7,035 bases of DNA from Desulfarculales bacterium UBA702 (GTDB taxonomy: Bacteria; Desulfobacterota; Syntrophobacteria; Syntrophobacterales; Syntrophobacteraceae), in the NCBI GenBank assembly GCA_002298165.1, contig DBMI01000093.1, positions 1-7,035 of the forward strand, in the 5' to 3' direction. Position numbers and translations under genes: made by a program. Below are positions 1 through 5,539 of the stretch, piece by piece; position 1 is the stretch's first letter; every line of letters begins with the position of its first letter. The notes beneath the pieces were generated by a model that saw nothing but the letters and a program-made list of their open reading frames with translations, ran no database searches and was not told the DNA's origin.

Positions 1-11
1 CCGGTCCAAAC

Positions 12-95
12 AGTGGGAGGGGTAGGGGGAGGGGGTTGAAATTCTTAGATCTTTTTGTCACCCTCCCCTGTCCCCTCCCATCAAAGGGAGGGGAA
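12..95. repeat. G-rich/C-rich interspersed hairpin cluster
   Basis: A G-rich arm (14-33) is an inverted copy of a C-rich arm (61-80), matching at 17 of 20 positions. The same C-rich arm can instead pair with a second G-rich arm: TCCCCTCCC (71-79) and GGGAGGGGA (86-94) form a perfect 9-bp stem with a 6-base loop. The left arm (15-35) has four consecutive runs of three or more G separated by one or two bases, which fits a G-quadruplex motif. It resembles non-coding interspersed repeats common in environmental bacterial genomes. Short reading frames starting in it look spurious. Confidence 0.65.
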
Positions 96-173
96 TTTGC
101 ATCGCAACTTGTTTGCGCAAAAGCCCCGGGAGACCGTGCAACAACCAGATTCTGCCCTTAAGTTGACGGCCAT

Positions 174-193
174 GCGCGAAGGCGGGAATCCAG
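174..193. repeat. Decayed REP-like fragment
   Basis: The bases GCGCGAAGGCGGGAATCCAG resemble the widespread proteobacterial repeat with a CCCGCGAAGGCGGGAATCCAG core, with the left half of the palindrome degraded. This is recognised by resemblance only. No second copy occurs in the window. Confidence 0.3.
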
Positions 194-253
194 GAAGGCT
201 GGCCATGTGTGGTGAAACAGTTCTTTGTCTACATTATGGCAAACAGACGTAAG

Positions 254-281
254 GTAGGGGCAAAAAATCTTTTGCCCCTAC
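254..281. repeat. Perfect 12-bp palindromic hairpin (REP-like)
   Basis: GTAGGGGCAAAA (254-265) and TTTTGCCCCTAC (270-281) form a perfect 12-bp stem with a 4-base AATC loop. It begins with GTAG, the tetranucleotide that heads many RAYT-associated REP sequences, and ends with its complement. There is no gene directly upstream and no T tract after the stem, so an interspersed repeat is more likely than a terminator. Confidence 0.65.
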
Positions 282-610
282 ATACCGCCATTGCTATTGC
301 TTTTACGCTAAACCACACCTGAGCAGGGAGTGTGGAAATTTTCAACAAAGTGCCAGCTCCTCGATCTTGATAAATAATTTCGAGTAGTTTTAGGTAGATA
401 CACGGCAAGGCGCCTTAAATAATCAGCTGCCCAAAATTTCACTTGCTCTCCGCTCGATTTTTTCTACAGCCCCCTTATCGAATCTGTTGAAAAATTCAAC
501 AATCCAAGCCTCCCAAGGTATCCCCAGCCTCGAATTAGCTATTCTCCGATTCTTTCTACATCATGAATATGTATGCGTAATTAGGATACATACTTTTGGC
601 GATCCGAGGA
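282..610. other. Non-coding region upstream of a sigma-54 promoter
   Basis: No complete gene with a start and ribosome binding site is seen. Two dyads could be operators for the promoter at 611. TGTTGAA-AAA-TTCAACA (485-501) is a perfect 7-bp dyad about 110 bases upstream of the -24 element. ATGTAT-N11-ATACAT (569-591) lies about 20 bases upstream. On the minus strand an unstarted open frame of about 43 codons (roughly 551-423) has protein-like composition but no family I recognise. Confidence 0.4.
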
Positions 611-626
611 TGGCACGGCCCTTGTA
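611..626 (+). promoter_or_regulatory. Candidate sigma-54 (-24/-12) promoter
   Basis: TGGCACGGCCCTTGTA matches the RpoN consensus TGGCACG-N4-TTGCW at all but one position. The -24 GG and the following CACG are intact, and exactly ten bases separate the GG from the -12 dinucleotide, which is GT instead of the preferred GC. The predicted start of transcription is near 637, giving a leader of about 40 bases before the GcvH-like gene. A sigma-54 promoter needs an AAA+ enhancer-binding protein; none is encoded here, but the dyad at 485-501 sits at a suitable distance. Confidence 0.65.
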
Positions 627-678
627 CTAGCATAGGGGCGGACAAAGTCACAATGCTCAGGATCGGAGGAGAAGAAAA

Positions 679-1374
679 ATGGAGATTCTAGCCCACATTC
701 AACAGGCAAAACAGGCCGAGTACATCATTGCCCTGATCGGGTTGTTCACATACATCGCCTTCTGGCGTGTACTGAACGGACCGGCGGCAGAGGAAGTCAT
801 CGTAACCGAGAAGGTCAAACCCATGCTGCAGCGCATTGCGGGATTTCTGGTTCCCAGCGGGGTCATGTTTCATCCGGGGCATTCCTGGGCAAGGGTTGAA
901 GGCAATGACATCGTTACGATTGGAATGGATGATTTTGCAGTCAAACTGCTCGGCTCTGTGGATTCAATTTCTCTTCCAAAGCCTGGTTCCAAGGTGCGGC
1001 AGGGATCTTTTGGCTGGCTGATGAAAGCGGAAGCGCGGGCTATTCACATGCTCTCCCCGGTGGAAGGCGAAGTGATAGCGGTTAATGAAGATGTGGTTAA
1101 AAACCCGGCTCTGGCCTTTTCTGATCCCTATGGAAAGGGATGGCTGCTCAAGGTCAGAAACAGCAATCTTACCCCCAGTTTCAAGAACATGGTACCGGCA
1201 GGCATGGTCAGGCAGTGGTTCGAAAGCATTCGTGAAACGCTCGCCGGCCTGCAGCCCGCAACAGCCTCGGCTGCTTTGTACCAGGATGGCGGCGAGCTGG
1301 TATCAGGGCTTGCAAAAGCACTCGATCCGCAGGGTTGGGACGATCTCGCAAGAGAGTTTTTTCTGACGAAGTAA
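679..1374 (+). CDS. Membrane-anchored GcvH-like protein lacking the lipoyl lysine
   Basis: This 231-residue protein has one N-terminal transmembrane helix (about residues 14-32), a linker, and a domain like the glycine cleavage H protein (about 63-160), followed by an extension of about 70 residues that I do not recognise. The H-protein signature is visible as HPGHSW (65-70), MDDFA (83-87), SPVEGEV (126-132) and DPYGKGW (139-145). Aligned on SPVEGEV, the position of the lipoylated lysine (the K of ESVKA in true GcvH) is Ala119, next to Arg120, so lipoylation at the usual site is impossible. It is therefore unlikely to work in glycine cleavage, and no gcvP or gcvT is nearby. A scaffold or partner-binding role at the inner membrane is an inference. 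The start is well supported by GGAGGAG at 665-671, seven bases before ATG. It is probably transcribed from the sigma-54 promoter at 611. Confidence 0.85.
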   Translation: MEILAHIQQAKQAEYIIALIGLFTYIAFWRVLNGPAAEEVIVTEKVKPMLQRIAGFLVPSGVMFHPGHSWARVEGNDIVTIGMDDFAVKLLGSVDSISLPKPGSKVRQGSFGWLMKAEARAIHMLSPVEGEVIAVNEDVVKNPALAFSDPYGKGWLLKVRNSNLTPSFKNMVPAGMVRQWFESIRETLAGLQPATASAALYQDGGELVSGLAKALDPQGWDDLAREFFLTK

Positions 1375-1379
1375 GCGAC

Positions 1380-1394
1380 GCCGTAATGTACGGC
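1380..1394 (+). other. Small hairpin after the GcvH-like gene
   Basis: GCCGTA-ATG-TACGGC is a perfect 6-bp stem with a 3-base loop, five bases after the stop codon. There is no following T tract, so it is not a classical terminator. It may stabilise the upstream message or be chance. Confidence 0.3.
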
Positions 1395-1520
1395 TGCTGA
1401 TAGGTGAGGGAAGGATACGAAGTGAACAAGGTGACGAGGTCAGACGCAGAAGGGAAGGCACAAGGGACAGTGGCAAAAAACTTCCTCAAGCTGGACCGAG
1501 TCGAGAAAGGAGAGTGTGTT

Positions 1521-1760
1521 ATGGAACGAAATGTGAGCATAGTTGAAAGATTGGCTGGTATCGTCGTCGCCGCGGCCCTCATTGTGGTCGGGCTTGGATT
1601 CATGGTCCTTGGAGTCAGCTTTCTTCCTCTGATCGGAATTGTTGTGGGCGTCACCGCAATTTCGCTCTCCAGCAATTTCCTGTTCCCCAGGGCGATCGCG
1701 GAGCACAATCCGACCTCCGGCTTCATGGTTCCCGGAGAATGCGTTGCTTGTGTTCTTTAG
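1521..1760 (+). CDS. Small two-helix inner-membrane protein (DUF2892-like)
   Basis: This 79-residue protein has two hydrophobic segments (about residues 11-31 and 34-56) and a short hydrophilic tail with two cysteines close to the C-terminus (Cys74 and Cys77). The opening MERNVSIVERLAGIVVAAAL resembles the DUF2892 membrane family (YgaP-type), which often starts with a short NVG/NVS stretch, a charged segment and a paired helix. I hold that assignment loosely, because the C-terminal half does not carry a motif I know. ATG at 1521 is preferred over a GTG at 1404 in the same frame: a strong GAAAGGAGAG lies just upstream (1505-1514), and the residues between the two starts are charged and low in complexity. 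It follows the GcvH-like gene by 146 bases on the same strand and ends 20 bases before a terminator, so the two probably share a transcript. Confidence 0.75.
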   Translation: MERNVSIVERLAGIVVAAALIVVGLGFMVLGVSFLPLIGIVVGVTAISLSSNFLFPRAIAEHNPTSGFMVPGECVACVL

Positions 1761-1780
1761 CTAAATAAGATACCGCGCGA

Positions 1781-1822
1781 AAAAGCCCTCTTCATCATCG
1801 TGATGAAGGGGGCTTTTCTTTT
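1781..1822. terminator. Bidirectional Rho-independent terminator
   Basis: A 17-base left arm (1781-1797) and right arm (1801-1817) pair at all but one position (a G-T pair) around a TCG loop. T-rich tracts follow on both strands: TTTTCTTTT on plus and TTTTT on minus. It sits between convergent genes, 20 bases after the stop of the small membrane protein and 10 bases after the stop of the minus-strand thioredoxin gene, so it serves both operons. Confidence 0.93.
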
Positions 1823-1826
1823 GAAA

Positions 1827-2351
1827 TCAGTCTTTCCCCACACCCGCAACGGCCTCCTGAATCCATGATTTTAGTTTGTCTTTCAATGGTATCGACCCGG
1901 ACCATACGACCCTTTCGTTTATGACCAGGGCGGGAACGCCGAGTACCCTGTAATTCGCGATTTCCCGTGCATCCCTCAAGTGCTCGACGTTTGCGGGAAT
2001 GTCGAGTTCAACAAGTATTTCCATGACGAGCTGAACCAGGCTCTCGCACTGATAGCATCCGCTTCCCAGCACTTTTATTTCCAGCCCGTCGGGCAGTTCC
2101 TGTGAATAGGGCAAACCCAGGGCTTTACGAAATTCCATCGCAAAGGCTTTCCGGTACTCGCCCCTTGCCGCCGTCGGGATATAATTTTTCTTTGCCAGTT
2201 CGACAGCCATTGCTTCTCCGATTTCCTCATCGGTTCCGCCTTTGAGCCGTTCGGAAAGCTTGGATATGGTTTCCATGAGCCCCACAATACTAACGGGATG
2301 TCTGCCGACATTAATCCTAAAAATGTCTTTGTCGCTCATATCTATTTTCAT
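1827..2351 (-). CDS. Thioredoxin-like protein with MTH895/TM0996-type domain
   Basis: This 174-residue protein is in two parts. Residues about 90-165 form a small thioredoxin/glutaredoxin-like domain of the MTH895/TM0996 type (Thioredoxin_3): a beta strand runs into GSGCYQCESL with the redox pair Cys99 and Cys102, followed by a helix and by GVPALVINERVV with the cis-proline at Pro140. MTH895-type proteins are usually about 80 residues long, so the N-terminal 85 residues are an addition. That part is helical and charged, with IPTAARGEYRKAFAMEFRKA (58-77), and I do not recognise it. No signal peptide is seen, so the protein should be cytoplasmic. The gene starts 15 bases after the radical SAM gene stops and is surely co-transcribed with it; a weak AGGTAGGG precedes ATG. 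A second in-frame ATG lies four codons in. The likely role is thiol-disulfide exchange, perhaps for the radical SAM partner, which is an inference. Confidence 0.85.
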   Translation of the reverse strand: MKIDMSDKDIFRINVGRHPVSIVGLMETISKLSERLKGGTDEEIGEAMAVELAKKNYIPTAARGEYRKAFAMEFRKALGLPYSQELPDGLEIKVLGSGCYQCESLVQLVMEILVELDIPANVEHLRDAREIANYRVLGVPALVINERVVWSGSIPLKDKLKSWIQEAVAGVGKD

Positions 2352-2366
2352 TCTTCGTTCCCTACC

Positions 2367-4121
2367 TTACGGTCCGCATACGCCGCAGCGCCTGCAGTTG
2401 CCGCCCGGCGCGCATTCGGCGCTTGTCTTTTCCTGGATGCCCCTCATGTATTCGTCAAACAGGAACTTGCGATCGATCCCGTGGTCGATTATCTCCCATG
2501 GAAATTTTTCGTCAGCCCCGCGCTCACGCATGACCCAGAAATCCGGATTAAGGGGACTGTCGCGCATTGCCTTGCTCCAGGAAAGCCCGTCGAGTGCCAC
2601 TTTCGAGATAAAGGATCCAACCCGTGCGTCGCCCCTTGAAAGGAGCGCCTGCACGTAGGCCCACTTAGGCAAATCGAAGTGTACCCGCACGTTGGGGACT
2701 TTTCGCAGTGCCTTTTGAATCCATCCGGCTTTTTCTTTAAGTTCGCGAACGCCTGCAAAGGGCGTCCATTGAAAGGGGGTGAAGGGCTTCGGCACAAATG
2801 AATTTACGCTGAGGGTGATGTCGCCTAAGCGCGATTTGCCGCGGCTGGCGCTTAGAACGTGGTGGCGAATACCCTTGGTGAGTTCGACTATCGCCTCCAG
2901 GTCCTCCTGCGTTTCGGTGGGAAGGCCGATCATAAAATAGAGTTTTAAATTGATGATCCCTTTTTGGGTAAGGACCTCCGCCGCCCGTAGAATCTGCTCT
3001 TCCGAAAGATTTTTATTTATGACCCGGCGCAGCCTTTCGGACCCGGCTTCCGGGGCGATTGCAACCGCCTGGTGGCGGCTGGATTCAAGTGCTGAAATAA
3101 TCTCTGGTGTGAGTGTGTCGGCCCGAAGCGATGAAAAAGAAAGTGATCCGCCCTGATCAAGGATCGAACTGCACAGGAGGTTTATTTCCGGATGGTCGGA
3201 TACGGCGGCGCTGACCAGGCCGATCCTCTCCGAATCCGGAATAGTCTCAGAGGTGATATCGAGCAAATCGCACGCTCTATTGTAACGGACGGGGCGGTAG
3301 ACGAACCCTGCCGCACAGAAACGGCATCCCCGGCCGCATCCCCTTCCGATCTCGAGCAGTACCACATTGCTGAACTCCGTATCGGGAGTAAGTATTGCCG
3401 TTTTACACGGCGGCGATGCGGAAAGGTCGGCGCGCCTGTACGATACTTTTTCAGGAAGGCCGCTGCCCTGGACCGGCAGGATTGAAGCGAGCGTCCCGTC
3501 CGGGTTGTATTCAGCTTTATAGCAGGAAGGGACATAAATTCCGGGGACCGATTTTCCAAGTTCCCTAAGGATCTCCGGACGCGCCGCGGAAGTGTTCTCG
3601 TGTTCTTTCCAGAAGCCGATAAAATCGGGAATGATCGCTTCGGCTTCACCGGCGAAAATGAAATCGAGAAAGGGCGCCATTGGCTCCGGATTGAGAAACA
3701 GGGCGACCCCGCCGCCGCAGACCAGGGGGTGATGGGGACCGCGCTCCTCCGGGTTTGTCGGAATCCCGGCCAGGCGAAGCATATCGAGAATATTTGTGTA
3801 ATCATTTTCGTATGGTACCGAGAATGCAACCAGGTGGAAATCGAGAAGCGGCTTTTGTGACTCGGCCGAAAGGAGATTTCCGGTGGAATCCCCCAGAAGC
3901 TCCCACTCGTCGGGGTCGGGGTAGAAGACCCTTTCGCAGACGATATTTTCAAATCGATTCAGTGCCTCGTAGACAAAATGGAAGCCAAGATTCGACATCC
4001 CAACCGAGTACCGGTTCGGGAAAGCCAGCGCTATGCGGATCTTCCCGCCCCAGTCCTTTACGATAGTCCCGCGCTCTTTTTCAAGCCTGCTTTGAAGGCG
4101 CTGTTTCAGTTTCCAGTGCAT
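2367..4121 (-). CDS. B12-binding-type radical SAM protein, TIGR03960-like
   Basis: This 584-residue protein has an N-terminal cobalamin-binding-like region (about 25-190), with IRIALAFPNRYSVGMSNLGF (28-47), followed by a radical SAM core. The core begins with GRGCGRGCRFC, which holds the CxxxCxxC cluster ligands Cys262, Cys266 and Cys269. Later core features include APEAGSERLRRVINKN and LKLYFMIGLPTET, the latter typical of the sixth strand. The order and wording match the uncharacterised TIGR03960 family, whose members are often fused or adjacent to a DUF2344 partner. That partner is absent here. The C-terminus ends in four cysteines (570, 576, 579, 582; the last three in CRRCGVC), a possible second metal site. 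A typical B12-binding DxHxxG motif is not visible, so cobalamin binding is uncertain. The substrate is unknown. An in-frame stop two codons before ATG fixes the start, but the ribosome binding site is poor. Confidence 0.9.
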   Translation of the reverse strand: MHWKLKQRLQSRLEKERGTIVKDWGGKIRIALAFPNRYSVGMSNLGFHFVYEALNRFENIVCERVFYPDPDEWELLGDSTGNLLSAESQKPLLDFHLVAFSVPYENDYTNILDMLRLAGIPTNPEERGPHHPLVCGGGVALFLNPEPMAPFLDFIFAGEAEAIIPDFIGFWKEHENTSAARPEILRELGKSVPGIYVPSCYKAEYNPDGTLASILPVQGSGLPEKVSYRRADLSASPPCKTAILTPDTEFSNVVLLEIGRGCGRGCRFCAAGFVYRPVRYNRACDLLDITSETIPDSERIGLVSAAVSDHPEINLLCSSILDQGGSLSFSSLRADTLTPEIISALESSRHQAVAIAPEAGSERLRRVINKNLSEEQILRAAEVLTQKGIINLKLYFMIGLPTETQEDLEAIVELTKGIRHHVLSASRGKSRLGDITLSVNSFVPKPFTPFQWTPFAGVRELKEKAGWIQKALRKVPNVRVHFDLPKWAYVQALLSRGDARVGSFISKVALDGLSWSKAMRDSPLNPDFWVMRERGADEKFPWEIIDHGIDRKFLFDEYMRGIQEKTSAECAPGGNCRRCGVCGP

Positions 4122-4210
4122 TGGTTATTCTCGGGCATATTCTTGAGTTTTTCCGGCATCAATCCGGTTTTAAGAGAGACTTCGCTGATGCTGTTCAGGG
4201 CTTTCCTCAT
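4106..4210 (-). CDS. Possible 34-residue ORF overlapping the radical SAM start
   Basis: The frame starts at ATG (4210-4208) and ends in TGA (4108-4106), overlapping the radical SAM start by 16 bases in another frame. It contains SISEVSLKTGLMPEKL, which resembles the first helices of a MerR-type helix-turn-helix (consensus near ISEVAKLTGVSPETLR), but the rest of such a domain is missing. The frame is open for 10 more codons upstream without a canonical start, running into the repeat element at 4212. It could be the remnant of a regulator, a translational-coupling leader for the radical SAM gene, or chance. Confidence 0.22.
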   Translation of the reverse strand: MRKALNSISEVSLKTGLMPEKLKNMPENNQCTGN

Positions 4211-4255
4211 AATACCAATACGCCTCCAAGATCGTACCAGGAGCCGCTATAGAAA

Positions 4256-4287
4256 TGTAGCACAGCCCCTTGTGGGCGTTGGAGAAA
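4256..4287 (+). repeat. GTAG-type REP-like unit, copy 1
   Basis: This 32-base unit has GTAG at 4257-4260, then GCCC-CTTGT-GGGC as a 4-bp hairpin, then GTTGGAGAAA. It matches copy 2 (40 bases later) at 31 of 32 bases, and CTATAG lies just before both copies. Confidence 0.75.
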
Positions 4288-4295
4288 CTCTATAG

Positions 4296-4327
4296 TGTAG
4301 CATAGCCCCTTGTGGGCGTTGGAGAAA
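4296..4327 (+). repeat. GTAG-type REP-like unit, copy 2
   Basis: Direct copy of the unit at 4256 with a single C-to-T change at 4303. It can also pair over 9 of 10 bases (TGTAGCATAG with CTAAGCTACA) with the inverted third copy at 4334-4355, making a larger hairpin. Confidence 0.75.
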
Positions 4328-4333
4328 TTGGAC

Positions 4334-4355
4334 GGGCACAAGGCCCTAAGCTACA
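4334..4355 (-). repeat. REP-like unit, inverted divergent copy 3
   Basis: Read on the minus strand this is TGTAGC, TTAG, then GGGC-CTTGT-GCCC. It aligns with copies 1 and 2 at 17 of 22 bases (copy 2). Four of the five differences swap the stem from GCCC/GGGC to GGGC/GCCC while leaving the loop CTTGT unchanged, so the stem pairing is kept. Confidence 0.55.
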
Positions 4356-4405
4356 TCAATTTGAACGCGAATTGGTATAGGCAGCCAAGTGTGTTAGTTT
4401 ACTCG

Positions 4406-4434
4406 CAAAATCAAATATATTTAAATAATATAAT
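4406..4434 (+). promoter_or_regulatory. Possible promoter for the MauE-like gene
   Basis: TATAAT at 4429-4434 is a perfect -10 hexamer in an A/T-rich stretch, but the sequence 17 bases upstream (CAAAAT) is a poor -35 element. It would give a leader of about 150 bases. The rest of the leader to 4593 shows only a short AGGT/ACCT hairpin near 4536-4549. Confidence 0.3.
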
Positions 4435-4593
4435 AGAATCCGCGGAAGAAATCGGGTCATGTAAGAATAATCAGCGGCGGTTGAGGGTGGTGGCCGATAT
4501 TCAACTATGGCATCTTGGGTTGCAAGCTGGTATGTAGGTTTTTCGACCTGACCTCCTGCTGGCGATTCTAAATTCCGAAACGGTGCTCAAATA

Positions 4594-5046
4594 ATGGGAA
4601 AATCTGATTCTCCTTTTCGAAGATATATTCTGCTCCTTGCTCGGCTTGCGCTCGGCGGAATCTTTATAGCGGCCAGTATCGACAAAATTGCCCACCCCGC
4701 GGAATTTGCCAAAATAGTCCATAACTACCGTATTCTGCCGGATAGTGCGGTAAACGTTGCCGCGATAGTGCTCCCCTGGCTGGAGGCGATAATAGGGGCG
4801 CTCATCATTTCCGGAATCTGGCTGCCCGGGGCAGTATTGATCGCAAACATACTCCTTTTCGTCTTTTTCTCGGCGCTCATGTACAACGTGGCAAGGGGCC
4901 TGAACGTCCACTGCGGCTGCTTCTCGACAACCGCATCGGCCTCCCCGCAAACCACCTGGTACATTATCCGGGATTCGCTTTTCCTGCTCCTTGGATTGAT
5001 AGTTGCGGCGCGGGTTTTCCGCCGTGATGAAGTTGAAAATCGATAG
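4594..5046 (+). CDS. MauE/DoxX-like four-helix membrane protein
   Basis: This 150-residue inner-membrane protein has four predicted helices (about 12-29, 53-73, 75-98, 122-141). The first is followed by SIDKIAHPAEFAKIVHNYRI, a pattern shared by the DoxX and MauE families, and Glu64 lies in the second helix after a proline, as in many relatives. After helix three it has HCGCFS with Cys107 and Cys109, the C-G-C pair typical of MauE-type proteins, which are linked to disulfide or electron-transfer chemistry in methylamine dehydrogenase maturation. No mau genes are near, so it is a generic MauE-like redox membrane protein and not evidence of methylamine use. In related bacteria such proteins often sit beside a rhodanese or thioredoxin gene; here the gene stands alone. 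ATG at 4594 is the only canonical start after an in-frame stop at 4549, although its ribosome binding site is weak. Confidence 0.85.
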   Translation: MGKSDSPFRRYILLLARLALGGIFIAASIDKIAHPAEFAKIVHNYRILPDSAVNVAAIVLPWLEAIIGALIISGIWLPGAVLIANILLFVFFSALMYNVARGLNVHCGCFSTTASASPQTTWYIIRDSLFLLLGLIVAARVFRRDEVENR

Positions 5047-5103
5047 TTTTCGGATTTACAAAGTTATTAAGCCTTTTGCATAGCGGGTAATACGGCATGA
5101 ACA

Positions 5104-5313
5104 TTAGGGGTGCTTTACGACTCTCGCTCGCACCATGTTCAATTCAATGTAGGTCAAACAACTGATCAGACGACGATTTGTTTCAATTGCTGTGGCATGA
5201 AATCTATCTTCCCAGAGCACTCTTTTTGGCTTCTTTCTGTAATTGAACTCCTGAGCGGTGCGGCCGTCAACCAGTTGCATTGATCTTGGAATAACTTTGC
5301 GGCAACTGCCAAA
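5104..5313 (-). pseudogene. Truncated IS200-like (RAYT/Y1-type) transposase remnant
   Basis: The minus strand encodes a C-terminal transposase segment of about 69 residues: IPRSMQLVDGRTAQEFNYRK, then WEDRFHATAIETNRRL, then TYIELNMVRARVVKHP before TAA. These are the conserved end blocks of COG1943 Y1 transposases, and the Tyr of TYIELN is the expected catalytic tyrosine. The N-terminal half with the HUH metal-binding histidines is missing. A TGA (5316-5314) interrupts the frame, and the bases further upstream (5317-5457) do not resemble the family in any frame. The usual continuation after KHP (a SEW-type block) is also lost. It is a decayed remnant of a subtype different from the RAYT at 6668. 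Confidence 0.85.
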
Positions 5314-5457
5314 TCATTCATTCTCGATTAGAGAGAGATTGGAAATTTCTTGCTTCGGCAAGATGGATTGAGTCGAGCGTGTTCAATATTTTCGGGATTT
5401 TGATTTGAGAGTGTTCCTCCCAACTGTCTTCTCAAACGGCATTGCACATTTATATCC

Positions 5458-5485
5458 TTGACATGGAATAGATAGATCGTAGAAT
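5458..5485 (+). promoter_or_regulatory. Strong sigma-70-type promoter
   Basis: TTGACA (5458-5463), a 16-base spacer and TAGAAT (5480-5485) match the -35 and -10 consensus at 6 of 6 and 5 of 6 bases. Transcription would start near 5492, about 48 bases before the SIMPL gene. It lies just beyond the transposase remnant, so expression of the downstream gene appears independent of the MauE-like gene. Confidence 0.7.
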
Positions 5486-5539
5486 TTCCGACCTGTCCAA
5501 TATCCAAACCCTACTGACTTTTTGCTGCGGAGCGTTGCA

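Larger units (their letters stand above)
4212..4378. mobile_element. MITE-like element with terminal inverted repeats
   Basis: ATACCAATACGC (4212-4223) and GCGAATTGGTAT (4367-4378) are inverted copies matching at 11 of 12 bases, and they bound 167 bases with no gene. Inside are three copies of one hairpin unit (4256, 4296 and inverted 4334). The size, terminal repeats and lack of coding suggest a non-autonomous element or BIME-like cluster. No clear target duplication is visible. Confidence 0.5.

Noticed and set aside
55..252. A 65-codon plus-strand frame in the repeat-rich left end
   Set aside because: It begins inside the G/C-rich hairpin repeat, has no ribosome binding site and runs through other repeat fragments. 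Its composition is not protein-like.
254..281. The perfect hairpin as a transcription terminator
   Set aside because: No supported gene ends near it and no T tract follows the stem on either strand.
1404..1520. An upstream GTG start that would lengthen the small membrane protein by 39 residues
   Set aside because: The ATG at 1521 has a much better ribosome binding site, and the added residues are charged, low in complexity and do not resemble a domain.
4256..4355. The repeated 32-base units as a small CRISPR array
   Set aside because: There are only two direct copies, separated by an 8-base gap, plus one inverted copy. That is too few and too close for repeat-spacer structure, and no cas gene is near.
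4310..4537. A 75-codon plus-strand frame between the repeat element and the MauE-like gene
   Set aside because: It starts within the second REP-like unit and crosses the end of the element and an A/T-rich promoter-like stretch; no recognisable motif.
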